NCBI RefSeq assembly: GCF_000208745.1
Contig: NC_030858.1
Location: forward strand, 6,194,557 to 6,258,556
DNA length: 64,000 bases
Source of the DNA: Theobroma cacao
Taxonomy: Eukaryota; Streptophyta; Magnoliopsida; Malvales; Malvaceae
Direction: 5' to 3'
Positions 25,076-35,532 of this stretch are shown one piece after another. The translations under genes were made by a program, and so were the position numbers. The notes beneath the pieces are model-generated. The model saw nothing but the letters and a program-made list of their open reading frames with translations. It had not been told where the DNA came from and did not search any database. Numbering within the stretch: the stretch's first letter is position 1; each line of letters starts with the position of its first letter.

Positions 25076-25261
25076 CCAAGCACACGATAAGATTAAGGGG
25101 TTGAGCTTGGGGACAATCATGGCTGGCTGTTTGCGCCCTGATAACGTGAAGTTGATATATCTATTCACCAGTATTAGTTGTCATCAATGCAAACAAATTC
25201 TTTCTCTTCGTCCTATTGAATAACGTGAGACAATAAGCAAAACCCACCCCAAAAAGAAATT

Positions 25262-25436
25262 TATCAGTCATCACCATAAAGAAAAATGGAAATTGAAAAA
25301 GGATCAACATAGCCTATTGAGCTGTATGATTTTTGACATTTCATTATTTTCCTATTTCTTTGATGCAGATGTTCACTTTTATGTTGGTGTTTTCTGTCGC
25401 TAAGACACTCGAGTTTCCCTTGGAGAATGCTTAGCT
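25262..25436 (+). pseudogene. Decayed third CDT1-like copy
   Basis: catcaccat followed by purine-rich sequence (25270-25310) resembles exon 1 of copy 2 at about 24281-24330. After a gatgcag acceptor (25362-25368), a frame reads MFTFMLVFSVAKTLEFPLENA and stops. This lines up position by position with copy 1 exon 2 (LFTCCCCFCCYETLEFILDHG) without a gap, but every Cys is replaced. Exon 1 lacks the HEEKG codons and a proper donor, so this is unlikely to encode a working peptide. TLEF is shared with copy 1 and not copy 2. Confidence 0.65.
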
Positions 25437-25864
25437 TTTTTCATCTATCAATTTTAAGTTCATCTTTTCAATTCATGTACAATACCCTTAATGAAGGACA
25501 ATGACGGCTACTTCCCCGGAGCCACCCTTATTTGATACCAAACCTTCAGGCAGAATTAGGCAATTGGATACTGTCAGTGGTATTAAGAAGTTAAGACTTT
25601 CAGAAGCATAGCACAAAATGAAGCTGCGCGAAATCACTCCAAGATGAAGCACCACTCATCTTGCATTATTATTTCAACCTTGCCAGTCAAGCAGTATGGT
25701 TTGAAGAACAAATGAACTTCATTTTCCCCCACATCGATTCCATCAAATATAAAGTTCATCATCTGATTGCGATACATTTTCTAACATTTGTTAAACATTC
25801 TTACGACAGTGTACAGTCTGAACCGCCTAAAAAGGGTCGCCTTATGAAGAATATGCATATGGAC

Positions 25865-27945
25865 TCAGAAAATGTACACACAGGCAATTGAAGTCAGCAC
25901 TGTGGTCAGTAGTACTGAGACAAGGTTCACAGCATTGTTGTCAAGAATGCTGAGACCTGAAATCTTCTTTACTGTTGGTCCAGGTTTTCCAACAACCTGC
26001 GGAGAGATTACAAATCAGAAAAAAGGTCATGATGTGGTAAGCACACTTTAGTGGTTCACTTATAATCGCATACCGGGAGCTTGTTTTCCTTTTTGAAGTC
26101 CCTCTCTGTTTTAAAAATCTGTGGCGTTTACTTTAAATTTACCTTATTTCTAACACTGCAGAACCCACTGAATTGAAGGGTTGCTCCCAACAGCGAATCT
26201 ATGATACTTCCTAAAAGTCCTGCCACTGCAGAGAGGGGTATAACCAGTAGCTGCTTCATGGCCATACCAGTTGAACATGTTGTAGTGAAAAATCCAACAA
26301 GAACAAATGTCAACCCAATGACACTCCCTGCTGCCAAAGCTGCTAGAAGTCCTGTTTTTGTCACACCTCCATTTGTGCCCCTTCGAACAGTCTGATAACC
26401 ATTTACTATTATATTAGTATTGCAACAACAAGAAGCAAAGTCTTTTCCTACTATATAAGGTTGGCTATATGGATCAGATTATGCATATAAGATCATATTC
26501 TAAGTGATAAATACAGCAAATCCCTTCTAGTAGTTTCTCTAATAACCAAGTTGACTTCATTAATATGAGAATAAAGGTTGTAAACATCATAATTGGCAAC
26601 CATGTGTTTTGCATACCAACTATAAATGACAGTGAGCAGAATGTTAGGTGGATTGTTGCTTTAATTTAAAAACAAAGACTGGCAGATCCATTCTCTGAAA
26701 ATAGAGGCTGAGTTGATCTTTAGAAAAACAAGGTATTGTCTAGAAAGTGCTCATTATGTTTGAACCAGACATGATGGCATGTAGTGTAGTGTGACTAGAT
26801 AAATTACCATCCAAAATAATAAGTTGATATATCAAATGTGGGAAAAGAATATCCACCTTAAAAGTTGTGATCAACCGCGGCTGGGCATCACTAAGAACCC
26901 CAATCTCTGAGGACCAAGTGTCACCATTGCAGCAGGAATAGTGACCGATTATACCACCAATTAAGGATGTGATAAGAACAGACTCTTTTGAATCTAGGCA
27001 CTTATCCTCCCCTCCAGTCAGACTCCAAATAATCACAGACAAAACTGTTGCAACACCACTATTGAATAAAACTTGTATCCTGAAATGAAGAAATTGGGAA
27101 CACCCTGTCAAAGAAAGTATCAGAGGATTCAGTATAACCTTGCTACTCTATATGTTTGACAAGTTGTTACCTGGATTTGTCACTGGATTGAATTTCAAAT
27201 CATTCTTCCTGAATATTTCCTCTATTTATGTCATCAAATTAACCACACAAAATTCGAATCTGACCCACCAAAATTAGCTCATTTGATTTTTGGCGAATTC
27301 TTTAAGTATCAGTATGTCTAAATTTACAAGCTATTAATCTTTCGCTTATGCGCATAGCATCATAGCGTTAGCAACCCTTTTAAACCCAAAAAGAAATTTC
27401 CACCATAGCATTCACACTACCATCCTCCCATCAACATCATTGATTCACAAAACTTAAGCCTTTCACTCTGTTCTTCCTTTTGTTCCCCACTTGTTTTTCA
27501 CAACTAATCAAAAAGAAATTTCCTTCTACTAAATCATTTACTTCTTTTTGTTATTAAAAAAAGGGAAAGGAATTAATGTTATTACCAGTTTCTTTGTCCA
27601 CCTTCCTTGAAATCAGCATCAACTCGTCGCTTCTTCTCTTCTCCAACTTTGGTGAGCTTCGATGAAGTAAAAAAGAAGGCCAGCAACATTGCTCCAAACC
27701 TGAAAGTTTCAATAACCGATGCCTTTCTTAGCAAACCAAACAAACAACGAAAAAAAATAATTACAAGAAGGGAAAAGAAAAAAACCAACGAAGGGAGACC
27801 TGTATCCGACAGCGAAGTGAATTGCCATGACGATAAACCCGGAAAGAGCTCCAGATAAATCGAGAGACTTTCTTCTGTAGGATCTAATCGCGATTAGGAA
27901 AGAGATTAACATCGCGATTAACGGTTGGATTAGAGTTTTCTCCAT
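25865..27945 (-). CDS. TMEM19/PGR-like DUF92 integral membrane protein
   Basis: Five exons on the minus strand: 27945-27800, 27699-27586, 27079-26857, 26391-26143, 25996-25865; 287 residues, like plant TMEM19 proteins. Hydrophobic segments dominate, starting LIQPLIAMLISFLIAI. Conserved DUF92 blocks: LSGALSGFIVMAI (about 30-42), GHYSCCNGDTWSSEIGVLS with acidic Asp/Glu, TNGGVTKTGLLAALAAGSV, and AGLLGSIIDSLLGATLQ. The last exon ends GKPGPTVKKISGLSILDNN and a final membrane segment. The Arabidopsis relative is known as PGR, linked to glucose response at the plasma membrane. DUF92 also includes the plastid phytyl-phosphate kinase VTE6, so a lipid or isoprenoid phosphate substrate is conceivable. 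It lies 3' of three CDT1-like copies and is the intact member of a duplicated set. Confidence 0.92.
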
Positions 27946-29388
27946 CTTTTTTGCCCTTTGGGAGAGAATAGATTTGGCGAGAGTTAAGTTTGAGGAATGG
28001 ATGGCGCATGTAGCAGATGAATTCCCAAATCAAACACCTCAGACGTCGTCCTCAACTCCTAACTTCACTTAAATCGGTATCAATATTAATAATTATTAAT
28101 AATTTAAAGATTAGCCTACTGTATTGTAGATTTTTTTTCATATCAGAATCACTGCATCAATAATTAATTACTAATTATTAATAATTCTGGAGAAAACGAA
28201 TCTTTTTTAACTTAATTTTCTTTTTTTTTTTTTTGCGGGTCAACAAATTATAGAGACGAGACAAAATTTGAATTTCCCAACCATGTGATTCTCCTCCATC
28301 ATTTTCCACCAAATAAAGCGGGCCGCCGTCTATGGACGTATTACTTATTAATGATTTTATGTTTTTTTTTTTTAATTTTCCTTTGAAAATGTCAAAATGA
28401 TGGAGAATGTTAGTTATACTTACTCATTCTGAATTTTTGATAAAATTAAGAATGCTTTCAATTCTCAACAAATTCTCTTATTTCACAATAAAGTTTATAA
28501 ATCTTACTAACTCTTTTTTAAAATTTTTACCAAAAAAAAATATTTTTCATAAATAATAAATTTGATACTCTTTTTTCCAAACCATTTCCTTGCAATACAG
28601 TCGTCACCTAAACACCGGTCTCTGTCTTTCAGTGGCTCCTAATTGTTCAATACACAGAAATCCATTCAATGTGTTTGTGGGGTTAAATATAATTAAATGT
28701 CATATTCCCGGCCTAATTTTTCTTCTTCTAAATAAGAAATTAGTTTAACGCATTCCATATCCACACTTCCCTAACAAGTTTTTTGTATGTTCAACCGGGT
28801 GAGTAATATTAAAATGACAGTAACATGGTTATTAATTGCGGACTGTGATTCGACTTATATAGATTATAATATTTATTCCTTCAATTGAAAAGCTTTATAG
28901 AAGGAGATGTACCTAAGTACAAATAAAAATATCAAAACTAACCTCTAAGTTTTGACTATAACTCTTTCTCTTTGATACTAATCATTTTAATAAACACATT
29001 CAATAATAGACTTGAGTATTTAACTTATTGATTAATGTATAATTTTTTTATATAAAAAGTATGAGTTCAAATCCTCTTCTCTAAAAGAAAAAAATAATAC
29101 CTAAGAAGCTGCCTTAGAGACTTTAGGAAGATCAACTATCAATAAAAGAAAAATCCCATTTCGGCAAAAAAGAAAGTGATAAAAAGAATTGTAATTTCGT
29201 TTTCCAAGTTGCAAGCTTGAGTCATCCTTTGTCTTCCTTTTTGTGCTTTTTTGGAATAAGATGAAAGGGCATGGCGACTCATGGGCTTAAAAAAATGATA
29301 AATAGAGGCAAAAAGATTAAAAAAGGATAAGCAAAAATGTTGCCTTGTACAAGACGACTGCAGAGATAATATACAGGTGGACAAAAGT
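27946..29388. other. Intergenic DNA between the DUF92 and TDRD3-like genes
   Basis: Both flanking genes are on the minus strand, so the left part is the DUF92 promoter and the right end holds TDRD3-like 3' sequence. An AT-rich near-palindrome with taataattattaataatt lies near 28088-28110 and an inverted version near 28165-28185. No gene is seen. Confidence 0.5.
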
Positions 29389-32300
29389 TTAGCCAAACCT
29401 CCCTCTACCCCTTCCTCTTCCTCTTCCTCTTCCCCTTCCCCTTCCCCTCCCCCTTCCTTTCCCTCCACGTTCCTCTTGTCGATTTCTACCATCCTCTCTG
29501 TCATAGTTAAACATACTTCTTTTAATGCTCTCTGCCTCAGTGCCATGCATTGTTTGTCCCTGAACAAGAAAATAATTTAATTAAACATTGCAAGGTGACA
29601 AATACAACACCACCAGCAACAGCAACAACTCAAAGATGCAAGAACACTAACATAATCTTCCAAATCCAGTTGGGTCTGTAGCTGCCAAGCAAGATCTTCA
29701 TCACCACTAGTTTCCGGAAGCTCGTTTCTCATCTGAGGACTTGCACCAGCTTTCCTCTTTTCCCACTCATCCAAAGTCAAAACCACAGGCTCTTCTTGTT
29801 TTCCCTTTCCCCTATATTTTCGACCTCTAGATTGTTGACCATCCAGGTTGGAATGGCTCATTTTCTGCAAGAGCTTCTGAGAAGCTGCTTGATTTTGAAG
29901 AGGGACAGACTCAACTACTGGAAAAGGAAGATATATAGATTAGCATAACAATACATGATTCTAATAGGGGAGTTCATAATTAAATAAACTACATCCGTTC
30001 GTCCTATTATAAGCATTGGAGGTTAGTTTATTAACCCAATTAACTCCACTGAGTTCATTTTAGAGTTCAAAAAGTCATAGTATTGCACTAGTTTTCCCCT
30101 ATTTATTGTTTACGCAGTAGAAGCTCATAACAACAACTTAAAACCCCCAAACCCCAACANNNNNNNNNNNNNNNNNNNNNNNNNNNNNNNNNNNNNNNNN
30201 NNNNNNNNNNNNNNNNNNNNNNNNNCCCCCCCCCCGCCCCCCTTCCCCCAGTGTAGGCGGTTGTCTCTGCCATTTCCCCTTCAGTAAGTATGTACATCCT
30301 ACTTTTCCCCTTTCTCCTTGAGAAGGAAGTCCACCCACTCTTAATATGGGTAACGTCCTAGTGCTAGGAGATTGAATTTACAGGTGGTAGCTGGATACAC
30401 CATCATAGCAATTGTAAATTATATAAAATTGCAGTAAAGATGCAGTTGCACCTTCTTTTGGTCTTGTTTCTGAGCTACTTGGATTTCCTTCAGTTTTTTC
30501 TGTTATGGAAGCTGTCCTAAGACCATTGTCCACATTATCTGGTTTTGCTTCAACAGTCTGGTTCCTTCTGCTCCAGCAACTTTCGGTATTCCCAGCTGAA
30601 TTTGCAGCAGTACGTCCAGCACTCTTCAATGTGGACTCAGAGTCTGCAAATCATCACCTTTAGATCGTGAGTAACATGCTCAATGTATGCACTAAGCAAC
30701 TATAATTATAATTTGAGGGCCATCTAAAGCTTGCATGATAAATAGATCTGATCATAAAGGAAAAAGAAAAGAAAGGAATAACTTTTCAGGGGCCTTTTAA
30801 ACCAGGATGACTTCTTAAGATAAAGTTTCTCAATGCTCATTGTTCATTCTCTTGTTCTGTAAAATTTCCTTCCCTTCCTCAACAGCTTCTTCAAGCTTAG
30901 CCTTTCAAGTAGCAGAAATTACAAATTATACTTTCTTTTCTGATGATCAAATATTTCAAAATAAAAAATAAAAAAAAAAGCCCTCAGCATTTCAAAATTT
31001 TAAACTTTAAAGAAGAGCAAGTCAACTACTCAAGGAGTAAAAAAGCAAGATAATCTACTGAACCCATAAAAAAAGAGCAATATAGGGTATTCTCAAGTTG
31101 GAAAAATGCCTCATAACTAGCTACAACCAAGTTCCAGAAAATAAACAAGGCAGACGGTGAAGTCATACCAGGGTGTAGCCAAAGTAGATCAGGTGCCACT
31201 ATTGAACTGTCAACTATGACAGCTGCTGCTTATTCATTATGGAAAATGAGATGCTGGAGAAAATATGTTTAAATGTGTGCTGGAAAAAATATGTTTGAAT
31301 GTGTGTTTCTGATCATTCAAAGGACTCACGCAATCGTGAACTTATTTTGAGGTTCCCAAGTATTTAGTCTATTTTTTTTTTTTTTACTGAACACCAAGTA
31401 TCAAATTCAATGTTTCCTTTCTTCGAATCCCTCAATGATTGTTCCCAAGAAGAATGAAAGGAAGATGAAGTTCATTTATCAAAGAAATGAAATTCTCTTA
31501 ATGCCTGTCAGAGCCAACAAGATGAAAGAGTCCATAGCACATCTTAAATGTGTCCGCTATGGAAAAAGTGGTCTAGGAGCAAAAGGGTTTCACTTCATAT
31601 CTTGTTAAAGTGGCATATATATCACATAAATTTTCTATGATAATGTTGAGTCATCATCTACATTAAACAATAGATTTTATACCGATAAGTGTTAACAGCT
31701 TGATTATTGTAGCCAACAACAAACATTCAGCCATGGGCTCTCTGTCTACTCCTTTGTTTCTCTTAGATTAGATGTTAAGCCTAATGTTTACCAAAGCTCC
31801 TTAAGAGAGCGGAAGCAAATTCTAAATGCAAAATTCTTAAGTAGTATGCAAAGAAGAAAAAACAATGGCAGTGCAAGTGGTACATAAGATTAAATACAAG
31901 ATATTTAAAAGGCTTGAGAATACTCACGAGATGATCTGCCTTGTTGGACAACCCTACTGCTCGAAGGTGCCTCGATTTGCAACTTCTCAAATGGGGGAGG
32001 ACCGCCAGTACCACTTTGAGATGACCTTAATGATGAACGGGAGAAACCTGAATATTTTTGGTTCATCTCCCACTCTTCATAAAGCGATTGAACAACACCT
32101 CCTAACAATCTTACCACTTTAGGGTTCAAACATAATATGCCACCATGTATGATGGCTTTATTTTCCAAACGAATCTGCCAACCAGAATTTAAAAATAGTA
32201 GTAAGAAATATCATCAAAAGTTACAGGTTAAGCACATATAACATCATTTAGAGTTGCCAGAGAGAGTCAACAGATTACAGAGTATTATGCCATGTATACA

Positions 32301-32970
32301 GTATTTCGAGAACAAATATATTTATATGATTGTCCCATGTCCAATTAAGGAAGTCGACATCGAATTACTACGCGTGGTAGTCATATAGACGGGGTTTCAA
32401 ATTCCGCAAAAATCATTCTAACAAAACAAGCAAAGCTCGGTGGAGCTGACAAGTAAGAATACCTTAGTACCAGGAACCACATTGTCGGGAATTGCTGGAA
32501 CATGCGAGTACTCAATGGCAGTTATCTCACTATGTCCATCCGTAAGACACAATCTCAGCAAACGTAAACTACTCGAATTCCCCGAAAATTCGGATATGCT
32601 GCTTCTAGATATATCCCTTACTGACGAAATCTAATGAAAAGATTTCAAAAATCAATTCGGAATAAGCTAAAACAAAACCCAAAAGAACGCGAGGAAGGGC
32701 GTTTACCTGGAGGACTTTGGGACCAACAATAAATGAAGATTTTCGGAGGTTCGGTTCGGATAAGGATTTGCCTCCGACGGATCTAAGGTCCATGTTAACG
32801 AGCTCCGATTCAACCAAATCGGCGACGGAACAAGTGCCCACATCGTCGGATAAAGCGGTGTGTATTACTATGAGAGCTTTGACTTGGTCCCAATCACCGA
32901 AACACCAGCCTCTGGCCCTTAGGGCTTCTACGACAGCTTCAGTAGAAGCAGAAGTCGTGCTCTCCTCCAT
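29389..32970 (-). CDS. Plant TDRD3-like protein (RMI1-type OB fold, Gly-Arg tail)
   Basis: Six exons on the minus strand: 32970-32707, 32630-32463, 32174-31928, 30643-30452, 29917-29652, 29559-29389; 435 residues. Residues about 1-200 are the RMI1_N/DUF1767-like OB-fold region: LRARGWCFGDWDQVKALIVI, FIVGPKVLQISSVRDIS, TAIEYSHVPAIPDNVVPGTK, GGILCLNPKVVRLLGG. Animal TDRD3 uses this fold to bind topoisomerase 3-beta. The middle is low-complexity, then LTLDEWEKRKAG and DEDLAWQLQTQLDLEDY. The last exon encodes ten Gly-Arg repeats (29397-29456, read from the minus strand) ending FG. No Tudor or UBA domain is evident. An in-frame ATG at 33039 would add 23 residues; 32970 fits the conserved start better. 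Intron 4 holds the 66-base N gap. Confidence 0.88.
29397..29456 (-). repeat. Coding microsatellite for a (Gly-Arg)10 tail
   Basis: On the + strand this is a pyrimidine-only CCCTTC/TCTTCC-type repeat. On the minus strand, in the TDRD3-like frame, it reads GGA/GGG-AGG/AGA units giving ten Gly-Arg pairs. Such tracts can expand or contract by slippage. Confidence 0.85.
30160..30225. other. Assembly gap (66 N)
   Basis: A run of N flanked on the right by C homopolymers (ccccccccccgcccccc, 30226-30242) and on the left by aaacccccaaacccc. It lies in intron 4 of the TDRD3-like gene, so the coding sequence is not affected. Confidence 0.98.
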
Positions 32971-33080
32971 CTTTGGTTCTTTAGCGCCTTTGATTTTGCG
33001 TCGCAGAGTAATAAAAAGGGGTGGATTCGGTTCGGACATGAAGAAAAATCTGCACCGGCCTATTCGGGTTATATACAATT

Positions 33081-33086
33081 TGGGCC
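33081..33086. promoter_or_regulatory. TGGGCC site II-like element
   Basis: TGGGCC about 110 bases upstream of the TDRD3-like start codon. A second copy, GGCCCA at 33587-33592, lies nearer the divergent EGF-like gene. TGGGCC/GGCCCA is the TCP-bound site II core, common in promoters of housekeeping and divergent plant genes. Function here is inference. Confidence 0.4.
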
Positions 33087-33309
33087 GTGCAGACCTGAAG
33101 CTGAGCTCAACTGAATTTCGGGCTCAGTTCCTCTTTCGTATTGGGTCTAAGCTTCATTTGTTGAGCTTTTGTGAGGTGAGAATTTATTTTTGCATATGCT
33201 ATTAGTATTACTTTTTTAACTCAAAAAATAGCCATTAATTTATTTATTTACAGCATGAAATTCGTCAATTTTCTGCTTACTGTCATAATTAATAAATTAA
33301 TTTAATGTT

Positions 33310-33548
33310 TAATTACTCACTCAATCTTTTCATTATAAGTACTTTTAAATTGCTTTTTTATGGTGAAATCAAAAACATAAGTCAACAGATTCCATTTAAT
33401 AATGAAAAAAGCAATTTAAAAGTACTTATAATGAAAAGATTTCACCATAAAAAAGCAATTTAAAAAAGCATACAAAAGCAATTTAATTATTCGCTCAACC
33501 TTTTCATTATAAGTACTTTTAAATTGCTTTTTTATGGTGAAGTCAAAA
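33310..33548. repeat. Foldback repeat: two direct copies with an inverted copy between
   Basis: aatta[c/t]tc.ctcaa.cttttcattataag... through tgcttttttatggtgaaatcaaaaaca (33310-33376) recurs in the same orientation at 33483-33548. Between them, 33403-33464 carries the reverse complement in two blocks (gaaaaaagcaatttaaaagt..., then tttcaccataaaaaagcaat). The middle copy can pair with either outer copy. This looks like a small foldback element or nested MITE copies. Confidence 0.85.
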
Positions 33549-33839
33549 CAATTATAAAATTTCCCATATATACATGTTACACCCAGGCCCAGCCAACGGG
33601 CAGTTGTCTCTACCCTGTACCGTCCATGGCCTATTCGTTCCTGGAAAAAATCGAAACCAACAATGCAGATGTCAACACCTTCTCTTGATCTTGTAATTGA
33701 TCCGTTGCTTACAATGCCAGCAGATTCCAATCTTCCATAAAAGACTTGTAGCATCATTCCAAGCTATACAATATATATATATATATATATTCCTAACCTC
33801 CCTGTCATGCCATTCAATCTCATTGAGCTTACTTTTAAA
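33549..33839. other. Proximal promoter of the EGF-like gene with GGCCCA and a TA run
   Basis: A mixed-composition block (33575-33757) open in several frames on both strands is followed by a TA repeat at 33766-33790, about 50-75 bases before the start codon, which may act as the TATA region. No known protein was recognised in the block. Confidence 0.4.
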
Positions 33840-35532
33840 ATGAAAGTTCATAAAATCTATGTCTTCAATGTTTTTCTCCTCTTGTCATTCTTCAGGAGCT
33901 CGGAAGCCGATTCTATAGCGTTCAGTTCAAATCTACAATCAGGTCAGAACCAGGAGCTTAACTTATTATTATGATGTAGTTTTTCTCGAGGCATCCGAAT
34001 GCAAAATATTTGATTACGTTCTGTTTGTTGACAATCATGGCTACTGGTCATGATTTTGTGCAGTTAACGCTTGCGCCATTTTTAACTGTGGCCAAGGGAC
34101 TTGTCACACGGATGGTTCATTGCTTGGCTTTGAATGCGACTGCTATTCTGGCTGGAAGAAGTTCCGGATTGGTCCTGTCGACCTTCCCCCCTGCATCATT
34201 CCCAACTGTGAGCTTGTCAGCCTTTACTTCGTTTCCTTCAGCATTGATTTTTCCTTTTCGGATTGCATTTGTTTACGTAGTTTCTAGACGATATATATAT
34301 GTAGGCACACTCAACTTTGGCTGCGGCACAGGAAGCCCTTCACCGCCGTCGCCACCCCCACCGCCGTTTAATTTGTCCGACCGTATGCTTCAAGGACAAC
34401 CTTTTTTTATAATTCAACTTGATGATTACCTTTCTTGTGCATGAATAAATATGTGCAGTACTATTAACTAAGCTTTCTTGGGTTATTTACTTATTATTTA
34501 TGTAGCTTGTACCTTTACTTGGTGCGGTGATGGGACCTGTAAGACAAATGGGGCTGGCTACGAATGCGATTGCAATGCAGGCTCTGATAATTTGCTCAAT
34601 ATGACAGCCTTACCCTGCTTCAAAGACTGTAATGTTCTTTGTATATAGTTTTTTTGAAAGTTCAAGTTGTATTCATAACAGAAGGAACTGAATTTCACCT
34701 CTGGTCAGTCACAAGATGATTTTGCTCTGATATTTTTAGGTTGCAAAATATCATTACAAGATCCTCCCAAAAGAGATTAGCCTGAAATCTATACAATTGA
34801 TACAGCTCCCGAATGCAAAAACACCCCAGATCCTGGAAATCATAAACACAAAAACCTCCGCACATTCATAAAAACATCCCAGCATCTTAAACCCAGAACA
34901 ACAATCCCAAAAAACCAGACAGTATCCCTGTTCAAAGAGCTGAACCAACAAAAACAAATCTGATCCAAAAGACAAAAGTGGATCCTGACAAACGAACAAA
35001 ATACACGAAAATTACTTGGTATATATGGTTAAGCAATCTCTTTTAGGACAATGGTATCAGAATTCAGAATTACTTTTAGGTTTCATTCTAAGCTAACAAA
35101 GTAATCTGTATTACAAACAAAACACGAAAACTTTGGCATATTTAATGTTGTTTATGGTTAATAGCTTGTTTAAGAATTTCGCTTCATTTGCTTTACTCCT
35201 TTAATGCAATGCTTTGCTTTGCTTCAGGCTCCCTAGGAGCGGATTGCCATGGTCTTGGGCTCGGCACGCCACCACCACCTGATTCAAACTCATCGCCACC
35301 TGGTCAGTCATCATCTTCTCACGGTGATTATGACTCAAAACTAGCAATGGCTGACACCATCTCACTCACGGCGTATGGCATTATCTTATATCATTTACAT
35401 AATAACATTATACGTGTTTTTATAATTTTGTTCTCTTTTAATGTAGGATTAAGAGAACACGGAACGGCTTCCCCGATCGAATATAGTTTGACACTGTTAA
35501 TTTTAGCTGCTATGTTTCTTCCATGGCTATGA
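33840..35532 (+). CDS. Secreted EGF-like, probably GPI-anchored, Cys-rich protein
   Basis: Six exons: 33840-33942, 34064-34207, 34305-34382, 34506-34628, 35228-35323, 35447-35532; every junction is phase 1; 209 residues. The signal peptide MKVHKIYVFNVFLLLSFF ends near SSEA (about residue 23). Two EGF-like Cys modules follow: NACAIFNCGQGTCHTDGS with FECDCYSGW, and PCTFTWCGDGTCKTNGAGYE with CDCNAG. A Pro-rich spacer (SPSPPSPPPPP) separates them. After ADCHGLGLGTPPPP comes a Ser/Pro linker and a hydrophobic C-terminus, YSLTLLILAAMFLPWL, typical of a GPI-attachment signal. Plant relatives carry automatic names such as 'neurogenic locus notch-like protein' without known function. It is divergent from the TDRD3-like gene, with about 870 bases between start codons. 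Confidence 0.85.

Noticed and set aside
29139..29567. 142-residue minus-strand frame with a Glu-rich run
   Set aside because: It is the out-of-phase reading of the Gly-Arg tail exon of the TDRD3-like gene; splice phase supports the GR frame.
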